5,517 nt of DNA, taken from the NCBI GenBank assembly GCA_947487925.1, contig CANLCA010000246.1:1-5517 (forward strand), in the 5' to 3' direction. Of the stretch, positions 5,436 through 5,517 are shown piece after piece (the first letter of the stretch is position 1; each line of letters starts with the position of its first letter). Source of the DNA: Verrucomicrobiales bacterium. Its GTDB lineage: Bacteria > Verrucomicrobiota > Verrucomicrobiia > Limisphaerales > F1-80-MAGS106. Both the position numbers and the translations under genes were made by a program. The notes beneath the pieces were generated by a model, which was given only the letters and a program-made list of their open reading frames with translations, was not told the origin of the DNA and did not search any database.

Positions 5436-5517
5436 TTAAAACGGCAGTTGCCCATGGCAAATCTTCGCAAGATCCTGGCGATAAAGTCTTTCCGAATCAG
5501 TCACCAGATCCATAAAG
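5436..5517 (-). CDS. Probable C-terminal end of a minus-strand gene (partial)
   Basis: Reading leftwards from the right edge, one minus frame is open to a TAA at 5438-5436. Its end contains DLVTDSERLYRQDLAKI and then CHGQLPF. The balanced charged and hydrophobic pattern looks like a genuine helical protein tail. It would converge on the secreted-protein gene, with a 22-base gap holding the hairpin. No family can be named from 27 residues. The competing plus-strand ATG at 5454 has no ribosome-binding site and gives a less natural peptide, so the minus reading is preferred. Confidence 0.4.
   Translation of the reverse strand, partial: FMDLVTDSERLYRQDLAKICHGQLPF

Noticed and set aside
5430..5515. 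Short plus-strand frame from TTG 5430 preceded by GGAAAGAG
   Set aside because: Only about 28 codons with an unremarkable hydrophilic peptide; the purine run is too close to the TTG and is part of the hairpin loop and arm.
5454..5517. Plus-strand ATG at 5454 open to the right edge
   Set aside because: There is no ribosome-binding site, only 21 codons are visible, and the opposite strand reads as a more convincing protein tail over the same bases.
5506..5517. GATCCATAAAG at the right edge resembles the GACCCATAAAGG of the left repeat
   Set aside because: One mismatch over a short word at a distance of 5.4 kb, probably inside a gene; likely chance.

Overview
The window looks like ordinary chromosomal DNA from a free-living, moderately GC-rich bacterium. 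The protein signatures point to the Planctomycetes-Verrucomicrobia group, most likely Verrucomicrobiota. This placement is inference from recall, not from a search. It rests on the acetylornithine aminotransferase variant (Asp-Gly-Val-Gln-Cys-Gly followed by an FRSGRFQSFQR stretch) and on a large secreted protein of a type I associate with that group (an NIAERLYRITG.GIYRDS segment followed by a YWFWGDT motif). I see no mobile element, CRISPR array, tRNA or rRNA.

Layout, left to right. Bases 1-57 may hold the tail of an upstream plus-strand gene. Bases 58-362 are a roughly 300-base non-coding region. It carries an imperfect direct repeat, a candidate extended -10 promoter and an unusual ribosome-binding region with a 12-bp palindrome. 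Next come two plus-strand genes in a likely operon: trxB (thioredoxin reductase, 363-1292) and a single-domain rhodanese (1313-1627). A minus-strand pair converges on them with a 7-base overlap: argD (acetylornithine aminotransferase, 3206 to 1917), then a small three-helix membrane protein (1920 to 1621) whose GTG start overlaps the argD stop. A divergent intergenic region with a palindrome separates argD from a plus-strand gene for a secreted protein of about 650-700 residues (ending at 5413). That protein has a beta-sandwich domain followed by a probable beta-propeller. A weak hairpin and what looks like the C-terminal end of a minus-strand gene close the window.

How the genes relate. TrxB and the rhodanese form a plausible thiol/sulfur redox unit: NADPH-driven reduction of thioredoxin, and a persulfide-carrying rhodanese that thioredoxin could recycle. 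ArgD belongs to arginine (and possibly lysine) biosynthesis; its coupled membrane protein has no recognisable function. The large secreted protein is unrelated to these pathways and is the least understood gene here. I found no convincing new defence or mobile system. The best leads are the uncharacterised secreted propeller protein, the trxB leader architecture and the altered PLP-site motif in ArgD.
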